From: Sesamum alatum
Lineage: Eukaryota; Streptophyta; Magnoliopsida; Lamiales; Pedaliaceae
DNA: 64,000 nt
Assembly (NCBI GenBank): GCA_034509735.1
Contig: JACGWO010000002.1
Location: forward strand, 48,977,115-49,041,114
Direction: 5' to 3'
Shown one piece after another: positions 1 through 12,365 of the stretch. The position numbers and the translations under genes were made by a program. The notes beneath the pieces were generated by a model. That model was given only the letters and a program-made list of their open reading frames with translations, searched no databases and was not told where the DNA came from. How positions within the stretch are numbered: position 1 is the first letter of the stretch; the number at the start of each line of letters is the position of its first letter.

Positions 1-28
1 GAGAGAGAGAAAGAGAGGGATGGAGAAA

Positions 29-1982
29 TTACTTTGATATGTCTTCAACCGCCATCACGACTTCTGAAGAACTTGTCTCAAGAACTTGGCCGCCCAATAT
101 GATCTCATCTAAAATTGTATGCACCTAAAAGCAGATAACAAAATATGAGTGTGTCTGCTGTCACCAGCATGTTTTCAAGTCAATGAAGGATCATAAAATT
201 TGTTAAAAGTACTCAGAGATTCCACATGCTTGCCTTGGTATTCAGTAAAACACGAAACGAGTCAATTCTTTTGGCACGGTGCAGATAGAGATTGAACGAT
301 CAGTAGCGAAAGCCACCTACAACTCGCTTTGCTTATAGAAACTAGCTTAAGACAGTTCATTTCCTGGTGGCTTCAATTTATTTCTTCCTTTTCATGTACC
401 GTTGATGAGCTAAGTAGAAATATAAGTCTACGGATATGCATGGCACACATGCTCCTCGTGAACGACCCAACCAAATATAGTTGAACCAGAGTAATCAATC
501 AAACAATTGTATGTTGAATCTCAAGTTAACTTGCTCCTAATAGAAAATCATGAAGGTAAATAATTTTATAATGATAAGCAGAATAAACTAACCTTGTTGA
601 AATTGAACACTACGTCAAGCTCACATACATTACTGAAGCACTTGTCCAATGTCTCCACGAAAACTGTCATAGCAGAACTCAGATATCAAACTAACTTAAA
701 TGAAGAAGTCTTAATGAACAACAGCACTATCCGCGAGTTTCAGAATATAGAAGAAAACACTCATGGATGTTATCACCTAAAAGCATCCCCAACATGAACA
801 TATAACCAAGATAACACCAAAAGTGATTACCAGTGCGGAATGATAGAAAATTAGATATATTGAGAAAACAGTTGATCCCTAAAACTGAAGTTTCAACGCA
901 CAACTGAAAATATCAACAATTCCCTTGCAAAGCTACAAAAAATAGACAGAGTGTGATCTCCAAAACTCGAATTATAGAAGTAGCCTCAACTACAAACAAT
1001 GGGACAAAGCTTCTGACTGACCACACTGTGGGACAAAGCTGTTTACATCTCCTTTCAGTTACCAAAAACGGTTTTGATATGATGAATGCTAAATCATCTT
1101 ATACTTAATTCACAAGATGATCTAGTGAATCAGCTGACTCATTGGCTGAAGCCCTGTGTGCTAGAATCACCCATCCTAGTGTCTACTTCCTTCATTTATG
1201 ATCAATCAATTACTTTCAGAAAAGTCCCAATTATGCAGAAATTCTAGCTAAGGAGTTGGAGGAGTACTTAATTACAAGGCATACCTTGCATAAGATCTAG
1301 CATTGCGAGCTCATTCTCAGAGTTATCGAATATGAAAACGAAGTACAATGTTGCAAAAGTTTTGTACACAAGCTGCACATCCTGCAAGTTGATTATCATA
1401 GCTCTTCAACAACACCAAGCACAAAAATAAACAAAAAGGAGAAAAGGGCAAAAGAAAAAAAAAAACAAACAAGCTAATTCCAAAAACTTATTTGGTTGCA
1501 TAATTTTGCATAAATTGAAAAAAGCAATTGAAACAAAAAATTACCGGCCCAAAAAGTGAATCCACTTTAACAAAATTACTGACATTCTCAGCTCTACTGC
1601 ATAAAACTGCACACAACAGCACAATTAATTAATAGTAGTAACTCAATTATAATTCTCACATCAAACATTCGAAACGAATACATATCGTTTTTCCCCCCCA
1701 AGTAAAACAGAAACAAAGAACTGACTTTTGTAAATGCTTCGAACCAGCTCCTGTTGCTTCTCCACAGGCTAATCTTACACCGCGAATTAAGATCGACCAA
1801 CAACATCGACAAATCAGCTAAAATATATTGAGGAAACACAAAATACAAACAACATATCTCAATGACGCAAAACATCCAGAGTAATTGTTTAACACTCGAA
1901 GAAATCTGGTAACCTGAAATTCATAGAATCTGATGAGCCGAGGCTTTCCTTGATCGTTCATTATTATCACTCCTCGAATCAT
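29..1982 (-). CDS. AP-3 adaptor complex subunit sigma (3' end probably beyond window)
   Basis: Small (sigma) subunit of the AP-3 adaptor, which sorts cargo from the Golgi/endosome to the vacuole. Six minus-strand exons join in one frame: 1914-1982, 1726-1768, 1545-1606, 1285-1381, 593-663 and about 33-124, all with GT/AG borders. The protein starts [16 protein letters not shown] and contains [50 protein letters not shown] and [16 protein letters not shown], the longin-like clathrin-adaptor small-chain fold in its AP-3 version. Reading on gives a stop at 29-31 after EDISK (145 residues). However, the last bases read AA|GTAATT, a good donor, and family members continue with about 20 more residues, so a final exon probably lies left of base 1. 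A (CT)n tract at 1998-2031 sits just upstream in the leader. Product call is firm; the C-terminus is uncertain. Confidence 0.9.
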
Positions 1983-1994
1983 TATTTTCGCTGA

Positions 1995-1997
<3 letters not shown>

Positions 1998-2031
<34 letters not shown>
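1998..2031. repeat. (CT)n microsatellite in 5' leader/promoter of the AP-3 sigma gene
   Basis: Uninterrupted TC/CT dinucleotides 15-50 bp upstream of the AP-3 sigma start codon; on the coding strand a (GA)n tract, a common feature of plant 5' leaders. Confidence 0.85.
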
Positions 2032-2032
<1 letters not shown>

Positions 2033-2034
<2 letters not shown>

Positions 2035-3480
2035 GGACGTGAGTGTGATTTTAGAGTCGCACTTGAGAAAATTCCCGCACGGTGAGTACCTGAGCGGTTT
2101 TACTTAGGGTGCTCTGGAAATATTTTACGGAAGAAATGGAGAAAATGAGATTTGTGAAAAGATACTTTGCAGAAAGATTGCAAAGTTTTATCAATTTATT
2201 TTATCTTTTTTATTATTATATTAATGTTTTCATGTATAAACAATATTAAAAGTTTCTAACAATAGATATTTTGAAGTATTTTTCTTTATTTTTTGTAGAA
2301 TAAAAAGAAAAGGATAAAATTAGTACGTGATTTCAAAGTTTCTAATACATTTAATTTTGTATTAGTGTAAAATAAATAAAAGCGTAAATGAGAACTACCT
2401 CTCTTAAAATCTAACATAATTATTAATACTCATCGTCTGAAAAATTACAAAGTTCAAATTGAAAACAAACTATGTAACCACTTAACGGTGAGGTCAAAAA
2501 TAGTATTTTACTCTTGTAATTTTTTAAAAGAACTAGTCGTCGTGTCACGTCATCCCCATGTGCATATAATAAATAATATTTCATATTTTAAAATATATTA
2601 TAAATAATAGTAAAAATATATATTAATTGGACAGTTAAGTTAATATAAAACTTGAGAAATAGAATAAATTAGTTATAGTTATTTTATTGGTAAATGCTTA
2701 CCAAGGAGGAGAAGGACTGAAAACAACAAAGATTTTTTTTTCAGATCTTAAGCTCGGACAGAGAGAGTTCCTGCAAAAAAAAAAAATTATAGGGGAATAG
2801 AAAGCCCTATTTATCGGGCAGAAAAAAGAAAAAAAGGACGATCTTACCTGGGTGCAAAATAAGTTTGGAATATGAAAAAAGGGAATTTTCCTTATGTACC
2901 AACCAAACGTACAATCCTACCTACTAGGGACTTGGATACATAGTTGGCCGCCATCCGCCAATCTAGGGGCGCGTGAGCTCCCAAGACGATAAGGACTCTT
3001 CCTTTCCCTTATCACTATCAATTATGCTTTTTTCAAACTGATATTTGAATTTTCTTGATCTGCGCGTGCACAGGTTCCTTCATGCAAAAAGAGTTTCCCG
3101 TTGAAGCAGGGATGCTATAAACAGCATAGCCCGTCTTGCTGGTGCACGAGCAAGAAGGATTTATCTTTTGCATGACATTTTTCCCTACTCCAGCAGCTCA
3201 GGTCTACCACCTGTACTCCTGGAAGGAGGGGGGTGATGATGCCCCCAAAATCTTTCGTAGACTCCAAACCCAAAGCCAAGCAACCAAGCTGATTGCTAGC
3301 AAGCTGGCCCACCAGCAGGGAAGGTAAAAGCCTGTAAGCTTACCTGTTGTATTCATTAAACTGGCAGGCCCAAGAAACCTCATTCCAGCCGAACACGTCA
3401 TTGTACAGTTAGGCGGACATCCTATAGCTTGCAAACACATCGAAACACATCATACTCAAAGATCTTGTCCGATTTGCACG
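2033..3480. other. AT-rich intergenic sequence, no gene seen
   Basis: The first 700 bases are very AT-rich. Bases 2930-3430 are more GC-rich and hold only short overlapping frames with no family motif. They may be worn retrotransposon sequence linked to the LTR-like stretch that follows. Confidence 0.5.
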
Positions 3481-3965
3481 ATTAGACGAGAAAAATTAAG
3501 TTGACATTATCTTTAGCAACAGTTTTCCCGAAAAGTAAGCAGACCTGACATGACTTAGTCAAACAGGTATATCCCCTTTGATACTTATTCGAATCACAAA
3601 GGGATTCTTCTGGAAGATAGCCAAGTCAAATATCTTTAAAGAGGAATACAACAGTCAGCAACTAACCCTCGATTTTGGCTTCATCAACGGCTATAAGTGG
3701 CCCCCTTGTGCAGTCATTATGAGTCAAGCTTTTGGTAACACTTATTCAACACTCTCTTTTGGCAATTATCCACTCTCATACTCGTTTATATTGTTTGCTA
3801 GCTCGTTTTAGCTCAATTATATACAAATTCCATCACCTACACGAACTATCCTTCATCATTTCAGCACAATTCACCATTATTCTCATTTTATTTCAAGTTT
3901 TCTTTTATATTACACTTTATTGACTCAAGTATCGGAGTGCTAACGTTTCTCTGCAAATTAGTCCC
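3480..3965 (+). mobile_element. LTR-like fragment of a Ty3/gypsy-type retrotransposon
   Basis: The stretch ends in GACTCAAGTATCGGAGTGCT, close to the motif (acttgag-g-tcggagtg) that I recall near the U5 end of many eudicot Tat/Del-type gypsy LTRs. Upstream is a CT-rich, TATA-containing region of the right size for U3/R. No matching second LTR, primer binding site or gag/pol was found, so this would be a solo or broken LTR. The call rests on one motif. Confidence 0.4.
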
Positions 3966-5335
3966 CCAAATCTTAGGATTCTCTTGAATGTCCTTCAAAA
4001 TTTGCAGTACCCATAACCCAAGTACGCATCAAAAATTAAAATCATTCAACTTTAATTTTGAACTATATTTATGAATATTGATAAATTTTAAATTCATTTG
4101 ATATGATCGTTTGAAGTTATTTCTCCAAATTCTTCCATCAAGTCCAAATTCATCAATCCAAATGCATCCTTAGATATTTTTTAGTTTTAGAAATTATTTT
4201 ACTATTTAAATGGTTATACTTTTAAATCCATAAAATCTAAAAATCATAATATTATTATAAGTATTTTATTTTATAAATTTTGTTAAACTAAATTGCTAGT
4301 TCTTATAAAATTATATTCTCGAGGTAAGAATATGATTAATTTGTAAGACTACAATGGAGTTAAGTGATGTAATTAAGTGTAGGAGTAGTAAAATGAAATA
4401 AGCTTAGAGCAATGGGGTAGAATGGAATTAACACAATTAAAGAAAAGGAATGTAGAGTAAGGCTATGTTTACAACCTCCAATCGAATTAGGCCAATAAAA
4501 TAGTATGGGGCTACTATCTCTTTTACTAACCCCTATTAGACTAATCCATAATATGTTTACTTGTGGCTATTGTTGTAAGAGGTAATAGGTAGATAAAATT
4601 GTTTGTTGGTTTACTATCCAATGCTGTACATTGGATAAGATACAAGTTTACAATTATGTCCTTAGTTACAGTAAACCATCACATCATCGTTTAGTCTAGT
4701 GTTGGAGTAACAAGCACTCTATTCCCATTCTCTTCTTCCCATAACTCAAACCTACTACATAATTGCACTAGGGGCACTCCACTCCATTACTTCATAACTG
4801 CATAAAACCTTCAAGAATCACTTACAGAGGAGATGAAAGTGAGGGTAAAAACGTCATATAGGAAATTAAATATGTGATTTACCTGCATCTTCTCCAACGC
4901 GCTATTGATACTTCTTGTGGACGCTGATGGACACCGTGTATCTACCAACAATCCTAGACAACAAAAAGGGCAAGATTTTTAGAGCAGATATTTGCAGGAA
5001 TGGAATGAAGTGCTAGAGTAAAAAATGGCTAATAAAGCAAAAAATATATAGAAGAAACCTTTACTAACAACAACTTGGGAGAAGAAAGCCATAGGCGTGG
5101 GTTATATAATGAAGACTTGCATTTAAAAAATCCATCAATCTTGCGTCAGAGTAATAAATAAGCATTTGAAAGTTAACATAAATTGAAGAATAAAATTACA
5201 AAAAATATGGACAGATCATGAACATAACGGGAAGGCAAAGTTAATAGGCCTTGAAACGAGCCTCACAAACTAAAAATATTGGGCTCCCATTACGTATTAC
5301 AATCGATCGCAAAGTAGAAAATTATAAGAAAGAAC
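3966..5335. other. Intergenic sequence, no gene seen
   Basis: AT-rich to about 4440. From about 4455 there is sequence starting ggctatgtttacaacctcc with a second cctgtttac-like motif at 4551, reminiscent of Harbinger MITE ends, but no complete inverted repeat could be paired. Confidence 0.4.
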
Positions 5336-5482
5336 AGAAGGTGGTAGCGGGCCCGAGCATTTTAAAGTAGACGCCCCATTAAATACTACTATATCCTGTT
5401 CAAGCCTACACCGATGAAATTATATGGAGAAATAGAAGGTTATAGCGAGCCCGAGCATTTTAAAGTAGACGCCCCACTAAAT
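5336..5482. promoter_or_regulatory. Duplicated 49-bp module upstream of DMS3
   Basis: Two direct copies, 5336-5384 and 5434-5482, differ at about four of 49 positions and start 98 bp apart. Both contain GCCCGAGCATTTTAAAGTAG; the first also has GGGCCC. They end 150 bp before the DMS3 start codon, so they lie in the promoter or leader. Regulatory function is inferred from position only. Confidence 0.5.
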
Positions 5483-5631
5483 GATGTCAAGTCCCGCTAA
5501 GGCCCGTACCGGTGATAGTAACCTAAGGAATACATAGTACATATATATGTATATGTACTCCTTTTGCCTCTCTTCTCTTGCTCTGTGTGATCTCTCACCC
5601 ACCGAGCACAGCCCCTGCCCGACGTCCGAGG

Positions 5632-8600
5632 ATGCTAGGCGGCGGCGACCCCCGGAGAATGTCCATGGACGTTGATGCGGCAGCGCAGGTTTAGTTTTGT
5701 CCATTTATTTTAATTTAATTTGCCTTTTTCATCTGGATTTTATCTAATTAACTTGCTAATTGGGGCTTTTCGGGTGATGTAAGCTGTTTTCATGTTTTTG
5801 GAAGTTGAGGAAACCCTAAAAGCTGAACATGCAGTTGCTTTTTGTGTATGGAAGAATCTGGAATTGATGCAAACATAGAAATGTAGATATGGAGAAAGTG
5901 AAATTACGAGCTTCTGACGAATGATTTTGCTTGAATGTGTTATCTATCGGTTTTGTGTGCTATGCACAGGTTGGAAGTTTTCGGAGGAAATTCTGGGAAT
6001 TTTGGGAGATTTTTGAATAATTTAAATCATTTGATTTTGGCTGTTTTTAATGTATTTATACTGGATAAATGCAATTTTGGTCCCTAAACTTTACCACTAA
6101 AGCATTTTTGGTCCTCAATTTTTTTCAGGTTGCACTATTAGTCCTCAAACAATCATTTTTTAAGCATTTTTTATCCTTCCGCTAACTTTGCCGTTAAACT
6201 TAACGAAAAATTCATTTTTATTGTAAAAAGTGTTATTTTACTCCCATTTTGTGCTATTTTTCAACTTTTAGTCTAATGCACTTGTTTTTTTCCATTTTTC
6301 TTCAAACTTAAAGAGAGAAAAAACCAAAAGTATTGAATTTAAGCAACAAATTTGTGAAGATTATATAGCAAATTTGTTGCTTAGATTCAATATTTTTTTA
6401 TTTTTTTCTCTCTTTAAGTTTGAAGAAAAATGGAAAAAACAAGTGCATTAGACTAAAAGTTGAAAAATAGCACAAAATGGGAGTAAAATAACATTTTTCT
6501 ACAATAAAAACGAATATTCTGTTAAGCTTAACGGCAAAGTTAGCGGAAGGATAAAAAATGATTGTTTGAGGACTAATAGTGCAACCTAAAAAAGTTTGAG
6601 GACCAAAACTGCTTTAGTGGTAAAGTTTAGGGACCAAAATTGCATTTATCCCGTATTTATACAGACAAAGAGACAGAAATGGACAGTACAAATTTCAACT
6701 TCTCTCATAGTAGGATGATTTTGCATGTTAAGATTTGGTTTTTGGGAAATTCAAGATTCTTCATGCTATGGATTTCACCTGCTTTCCAAGACTAACAATT
6801 TTGATATCATGTGTGTTGATGTAAGTATTATAATTGACATACAGACAGAGAGTTGAAACTTAGCTTACGATTACTTGTAGGATTTAAGATTTGTCATGAA
6901 ATGAACTTCAGCATGTTGCTTGTTGCATGGCGGCTTAAGTCCACTCTGGACTTTTGTGTAAATTAATTTATTTTGGGAAAAGAAGTGCTAGATAAAACAC
7001 AGGAGCTTGTGAATTTGACTCATATTCCACTAAGCAAGAATGAGTTCAAAATTTCAAACGTCATGATTTCTTGTTAATAGAGCAGAAAATGAGCAATTGC
7101 CGTCTATTTTCATAATAATACTTGTACACATTTTTTGTTTCATTGGCCATTTCTGTTGGTGGGATTATTTATTATGAGGAGTGCTTTGGGCTTTACATGA
7201 TTGATGAAACTTTGGGTACTCTAATTGAACTTATCACACTGCTTGTTTTTTCCTTTACAAACTCTTGAAATATGATTTTCAGAAATATATAAGCTAGAAG
7301 AATTGATGTTTTACAATCTTGTGTTCTATGTTCCACATTACCAGCACAAAGAGGTTTCCAACTCCATTTTGCTTGTCTTTCTGGATGCTCTTATATACAT
7401 TAGCATTTATGTGTGTGGTATCTAAAGCTGGGTAGTGCTCTTGCTATGCTACTAGCTGTCAACCAATTCAAGGGCATTGGTCGTCCCTGCCCCAGTACAT
7501 AGCCATGTTGGTGAGGATTCCCCCTATACAGTTCCAACGCAGGACATGCAAAATGGACCGCATAATCAGCAGGCTGAGTCAATTTCAAACCATTCTAAGG
7601 TTTGTCACTATAGTTCTCCAAGGTCCTCAACTTTTATCTGATCATGCAGTACCCTGTATGCTAAATATCAGTTGCCTTTTTGCTTTTCAAATTAAGAAAA
7701 CTTAGAAAAGCAACGTTCTATATTTTGAAATTCTTTTGCTGCTTGCGGTAAGTTAAGGACCAGGGTGATACTGAGTTGATGTAATTGTTGCAGAAACTTC
7801 AAGATGATATGCATGAACTGGGCGAGAAAATTAAGCATCATGAGGACAATGTTAAATACTTGAAGACTTTGAAGAATAAGTTGGAGGAATCAATCCTCGA
7901 AATGCAAGGTATCTGTGTAACCAATTCCACCTGGTCTTTCCAGTAACATTCTCACAAGCGCCATGCTTGCAAAAGGAGAATCAGAGGATACTTGGTGTAT
8001 CATTGCCTACAATTACAGAATTGAGTACATATTTAAGAGGCACACTTTCCAGCTCACAGCTATTTCCCGAAATTTATATTTCAAAAGTGTTATATCGTTC
8101 AAAGTTTGCTCCTGTGTCAGTTCGGCTACTGATCGGTCTCTCTTTGTTATTGTAACCTAATTTATATTGATTCACTTTTCTAATCTTCTTGGTCTTATAG
8201 TTGCTCTTGGGAAGTATGATAAAGCAAGTTTCTTCAAGGCAGTAAACAAAGACCCCGCCCTTGTGAAGAGTGAAGAAGAAACAATTGATCATATTCTTAA
8301 GCATGAAAATTCTGCAGCTGCCCTTTTGTCTATGATGAAAAGTCAAGCAGAAGCTCTGTCTTCTGATCATTCACTCACGAAGGATGTGATTGGTATTGTA
8401 GCTACACTTGGAAAAGTTGATGATGACAACCTTAGCAGGCTGGTCCACCCTTTCCTACCCTTCTTTTTCTTTTCATTTATTTCTCTGTGTGCCGGGGGTT
8501 TGCAAATTTTGTCACTGTCTTCAATTTTTGTTTGGGTGTACCAGGATCTTCGTACATATCTTAGCATCAGCATGTTTGCTGTGTAAAGGCTTTCTTCTTT

Positions 8601-10080
8601 GTATTATTAGTGATTAAACCCAGGGGTACTTAAAGTGATTTGCTTACAGAATCTTGTTTCTAAGCTCACTTTGAATGGTTCTCGTTTGGTTTCATTTTTC
8701 TACAATGGGATGCGATGCTTATTGACAAGTTTCTGGACTATCCAATCAACTGTATTTTTAACTGAACTCAGATTAAGTAAACCTGTTTGTTGAATTAGTG
8801 ATGTGAGGATATTAGAGAACGTTCACTAAAAACACAAATAGCTCTGATCTTCATGGCTGACGTATTCTTGTTTGATTATGGGACTTAGGCTTTTTTCTGA
8901 GTACTTGGGCCTTGAAACCATGCTAGCAGTGGTTTGCAAGACGTATGAAGGGGTCAAAGCCCTGGAAGCATACAACAAGGAAGGTTCAATAGATAAAAGT
9001 TTCGGCCTTCATGCATTTGCAGCTTCTATAGGCAGGCCCCTGGCAGATAGATTTCTTGTTATTTGTCTTGAAGATATAAGGTATGCATATATGTCGTCAT
9101 CTGTTTTCAATATATTTTAGATTCATTATCGACTTATACTTGTGATCTTTTTTGGGTGTATGTTTAGACCGTATTCTGGCGACATCATAGCTGATGATCC
9201 TCAGCAGAGGCTTGCTCTTCTAAAGCCGAGGTCACTCAATGGGGAACCTCCTCCTGGCTTTCTAGGTTTTGCTGTGAATATGATCACCATTGACAGCACT
9301 AACTTGTATTGTTTCTCTAAGAACGGGCACAACCTAAGAGAAACCCTGTTCTACCATCTTTTTTCGGGTTTGCAAGTGTACAGATCAAGGGAAGACATGC
9401 AAAATGCTCTCTCTTGCATAAAAAATGGAGCCATCTCTCTAGATGGAGGAATGATAAGAAGTCCTGGAGTGTTCTCCTTGGGTCATCATCAGTAAGAGGC
9501 TTCGACTTCTTTCACTAATCGAATATTATTTTCTCGAACACTACAAACTCCTGATGTATAGAAATTGACACATTGATCTATCCTCTAGAGATTTATTTTA
9601 TGACATTCAGTTCATTTTGTTTTTTCTGAATACTGTTTTTACACTTGAATTTCCCTCATCTAAGGGGAGACTTCGATGTCAAGTTCCCATCTACTTCCCA
9701 AAGGTTGAGCCTCCCGGAGAGCTACTTTGAGCTTGAAACCGGGTTGAAAGAGACGAAATGGAAGAAGGATAGGACCGTGGAAGATATGCAGAGAGAGCAG
9801 GCTCTATTAGCCCATGCAAGGGTCAACTACGAAGTAAAGAAGCGAGAATTTCTCCAGTTTCTTGCACAAAGCTCATCACATCTGTCTCAGGTAATCCATC
9901 CATTACATGGTTCAACTTCAAGAGAATTGCTATCGCCGGTCCTAAGTCTTAAATCAATACTTTGATGGATCAAAAACGAAAACTTCTTCAATTAACTAAT
10001 TCTTGGTTACAAAAGGCTGAAATGATTCCGGCTTTATGTTGTATCAGTATCCGGTGGGACGTGCATCAACACCAAGATGA
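5632..10080 (+). CDS. DMS3: DMS3: SMC-hinge protein of RNA-directed DNA methylation
   Basis: SMC-hinge-only protein that with DRD1 and RDM1 forms the DDR complex, which helps RNA polymerase V make scaffold transcripts for RdDM in the nucleus. Eight exons: 5632-5688, 7456-7599, 7794-7908, 8201-8438, 8889-9080, 9168-9491, 9665-9890 and 10048-10080, giving 442 residues (Arabidopsis DMS3 is about 420). A coiled coil ([19 protein letters not shown]) covers residues 68-105. The hinge core includes [40 protein letters not shown] and [16 protein letters not shown] charged helical tail ends in ASTPR. All exon phases agree. Intron 4 seems to use a GC donor (AG|GCTGGT), since no GT donor keeps the frame. 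Intron 1 (1.77 kb) holds a 591-bp hairpin MITE. No frame damage; the call is firm. Confidence 0.95.
6062..6652. mobile_element. Long-hairpin MITE (Mutator-type TSD) in DMS3 intron 1
   Basis: A near-perfect inverted repeat: arms about 6062-6354 and 6369-6652 around a 14-nt loop. The ends read GGATAAATGCAATTTTGGTCCC inward from both sides. It is flanked by a perfect 10-bp direct repeat GTATTTATAC (6052-6061 and 6653-6662), a size typical of Mutator-superfamily insertions. No coding capacity. A transcript in either direction would fold into a roughly 290-bp duplex. Confidence 0.9.
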
Positions 10081-11074
10081 TTCCATGGAGGCAAAATAGC
10101 GGAGAGAACTGGAGAAGCGTCGTACACTTGCTAACTAATTTCATCTTCTACTCTTCGTTGGAATGTTGTTGGATATGGTTCACCTTGAAGACAAGTTTCT
10201 CCATTTAAAATGTGGAGAGGTTTTACTAGTGAAGACATCCATCCTAGTATCATGCATGCTGTAAACAAAACATGATGGTTCTATGTAATATTGTCAGCTG
10301 TAAAGTCCTATGCATCAAACCCCTTTTGAAATGTCGGACTTCTTTTTTGAAAACGAACGAGCCTGGGATAATGGGTTGACGAGAATTATGTTACAGAAAT
10401 TATCCAGTTTATATCCCTTTAGATCCTGTTTACTCTGTGATATCTGTGATATGAGTTATTGGGTATTCATTTTTTTTTTAAAGTAATGTATTAATTATAC
10501 TATCTATCTATATTATATATCATTGGAGAGGTCATTTTGGTGTTCAAATTAATTTGGTCAAAAAAAATTTAAATAATTACTTTTAACTTCTTCACCATCA
10601 TAATTTTACATAACTATATTTTGGTAGTCTTTTGTTTTGTTTTGTTTTTTTTTTTTTTTTTATATCATGCATTTTTATTTGATATATATTATATTATATA
10701 TATATTAGGTAATTTTTCACTCTATAAAAAAAATATAATTTATCAAAATATTTTATTCAAAATATATTTTAATTTATGCACATATATAAAATGTGCCACA
10801 CTTACTAGTATTTTTTTAAAGTTGTTTGGATTGAATAATTCAATCCACCTTGAGTTATTCAATTCAAATAGTAATTATGGCCGAATTCTTCGATTAAAAA
10901 TGACTTTCATAATTCAAAATAAATATCTTATTTCGTATATGATTTTGTTAATGTAACTTAATAATAAAAAATAAATGGGGACTTACTAGATTACATTAGA
11001 GAAATCGTAACCACATTTAGCTTATGTAACCACGTTGGTGAAATACATAAAAGGGGAAAAACAGTAAGTAAAGA
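10081..11074. other. DMS3 3' region and AT-rich intergenic sequence
   Basis: The first 300 bases probably hold the DMS3 3' UTR. Bases 10470-10960 are homopolymer-rich (long T and TA runs), and their open frames are low-complexity products of composition, not genes. Confidence 0.5.
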
Positions 11075-11145
11075 GGTTCCACCGAGATTTGAACTCGGGT
11101 TACTGGATTCAGAGTCCAATGTCCTGACCACTAGACCATGGAACC
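11075..11145 (-). tRNA. tRNA-Gln (anticodon CUG)
   Basis: Minus-strand 71-nt cloverleaf. The acceptor arms GGTTCCA and TGGAACC pair. The anticodon stem TTGGA/TCCAG encloses loop CTCTGAA with anticodon CUG. The T arm CCGAG-TTCAAAT-CTCGG supplies the B box and GGTCTAGTGG the A box. No intron and no encoded CCA, as expected for a nuclear gene. A run of five T on the coding strand (11059-11063 region) about 12 nt downstream fits a Pol III terminator. It stands alone, with no other tRNA nearby. Confidence 0.95.
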
Positions 11146-11225
11146 TTCCTGTTTCATAAACTAAGTATTTTATTTAAATCATTTTAGTCAAAAATTTTCA
11201 TAGTTGACCAGACAACAAAGCCATG

Positions 11226-11543
11226 TAGGGATAGTTGCATTTATACATCCACACAAATCACTCATGTCCTCCTCTGAAAAATAAAAATTAAATCACTCAT
11301 GTCTTTTGGATAATTACACATACACCACCAAAAACGTCAATATCAATTAGATAAATCACCCATATTTTTAAAAAAATTACACATACACCCTCCAAAAATA
11401 TCAAATCATGTAACAACTATCTTTGATTTTTTACTGTCAATGGTAGTTTCTATAATTAATGCAGAAGACATGAATAACTTGTGTAAACAGATCATAAGTC
11501 AGGAAGTGTAATATAAATACTAAATAATGCAATTACACCCTAA
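11226..11543. repeat. Degenerate MITE-like repeat
   Basis: Starts TAGGGATAGTTGCATTTATA and ends in the approximate reverse complement (GCAATTACACCCTA), with repeated 'aaatcactcatgtc' and 'ttacacatacacc' phrases inside. No clear target duplication. Likely an old non-autonomous DNA element. Confidence 0.4.
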
Positions 11544-12365
11544 GGCTTTCAAATTCTTGAAACCAACCCCACAACGAAAACTTTATTTCATATTCATACA
11601 AATATTTGTGTTTTTTTTTTTTTTTAATATTTTTTCACGCGATTTTAATTTTTCATATTATTATCATAAAGTTAGCCCCTTCACCCATTGAATTGAAGTT
11701 GAAGCGGTCAGATTGAAAAGGATGCTTTGATTCCAATCATGTCCTCTTCCTCTTGACATTTTCTTCTTCTTGTGTTTGAATTTTTGAATAAATTTAGCTC
11801 CCCCTTTTTTCTTACATAAAGTACATTGTTTTATCCAAACACCTCCCACAAAAATCCAGGTCTTGATAGAGACAGCCAAACAGGATTGTTGTTGGGATCT
11901 GTTTGGTTGCTCAACCATAATTAGACTTGTTTGGTGCAGTTGTTATACTAGTATCCATGAAATTCTTTCAAATTAAGTGTTGGTGGGAAATAATTACTCC
12001 CTTTATTTTTTTTTAATATTTGAATTGATGTATAGTTTAAAATTTTAAATTATACTATTATTGTCGGTTGTAATATCGAGTAAATTATATTATTGTTAAC
12101 CATTGTTTGTAAGTGAAAAATATCTTCCTTTTATATTAGCATAAATAAAATATGCGACAATCATCTATCTATTTGGTGCGGTATTTATATGATTTTATAG
12201 ATTAAAGTTGAAGTATTATGGAAAATAATAATAATAATAATAATAATAGTAATAATAATAATTGTTATTTTTTATTTTATTTCAGGCAACAAGTGCAATT
12301 GCAAGAATATAACAAGAAAAGAACACTATCTTTACAACCGTGGGATTAACATCCTAACAACAATT
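11544..12365. other. AT-rich intergenic sequence with (AAT)n
   Basis: Contains an (ATA/AAT)n microsatellite at about 12224-12262. The minus-strand frame at 11664-11918 has no recognisable motif and atypical composition. Confidence 0.4.

Noticed and set aside
4455..4790. Harbinger-type MITE
   Set aside because: One end-like motif seen, but no matching inverted end or TWA duplication.
8167..8586. 139-codon frame taken as a separate small gene
   Set aside because: It is DMS3 exon 4 plus read-through into the next intron.
10621..10956. 111-codon frame rich in F, I, N and Y
   Set aside because: Composition artefact of AT-rich DNA with poly(T).
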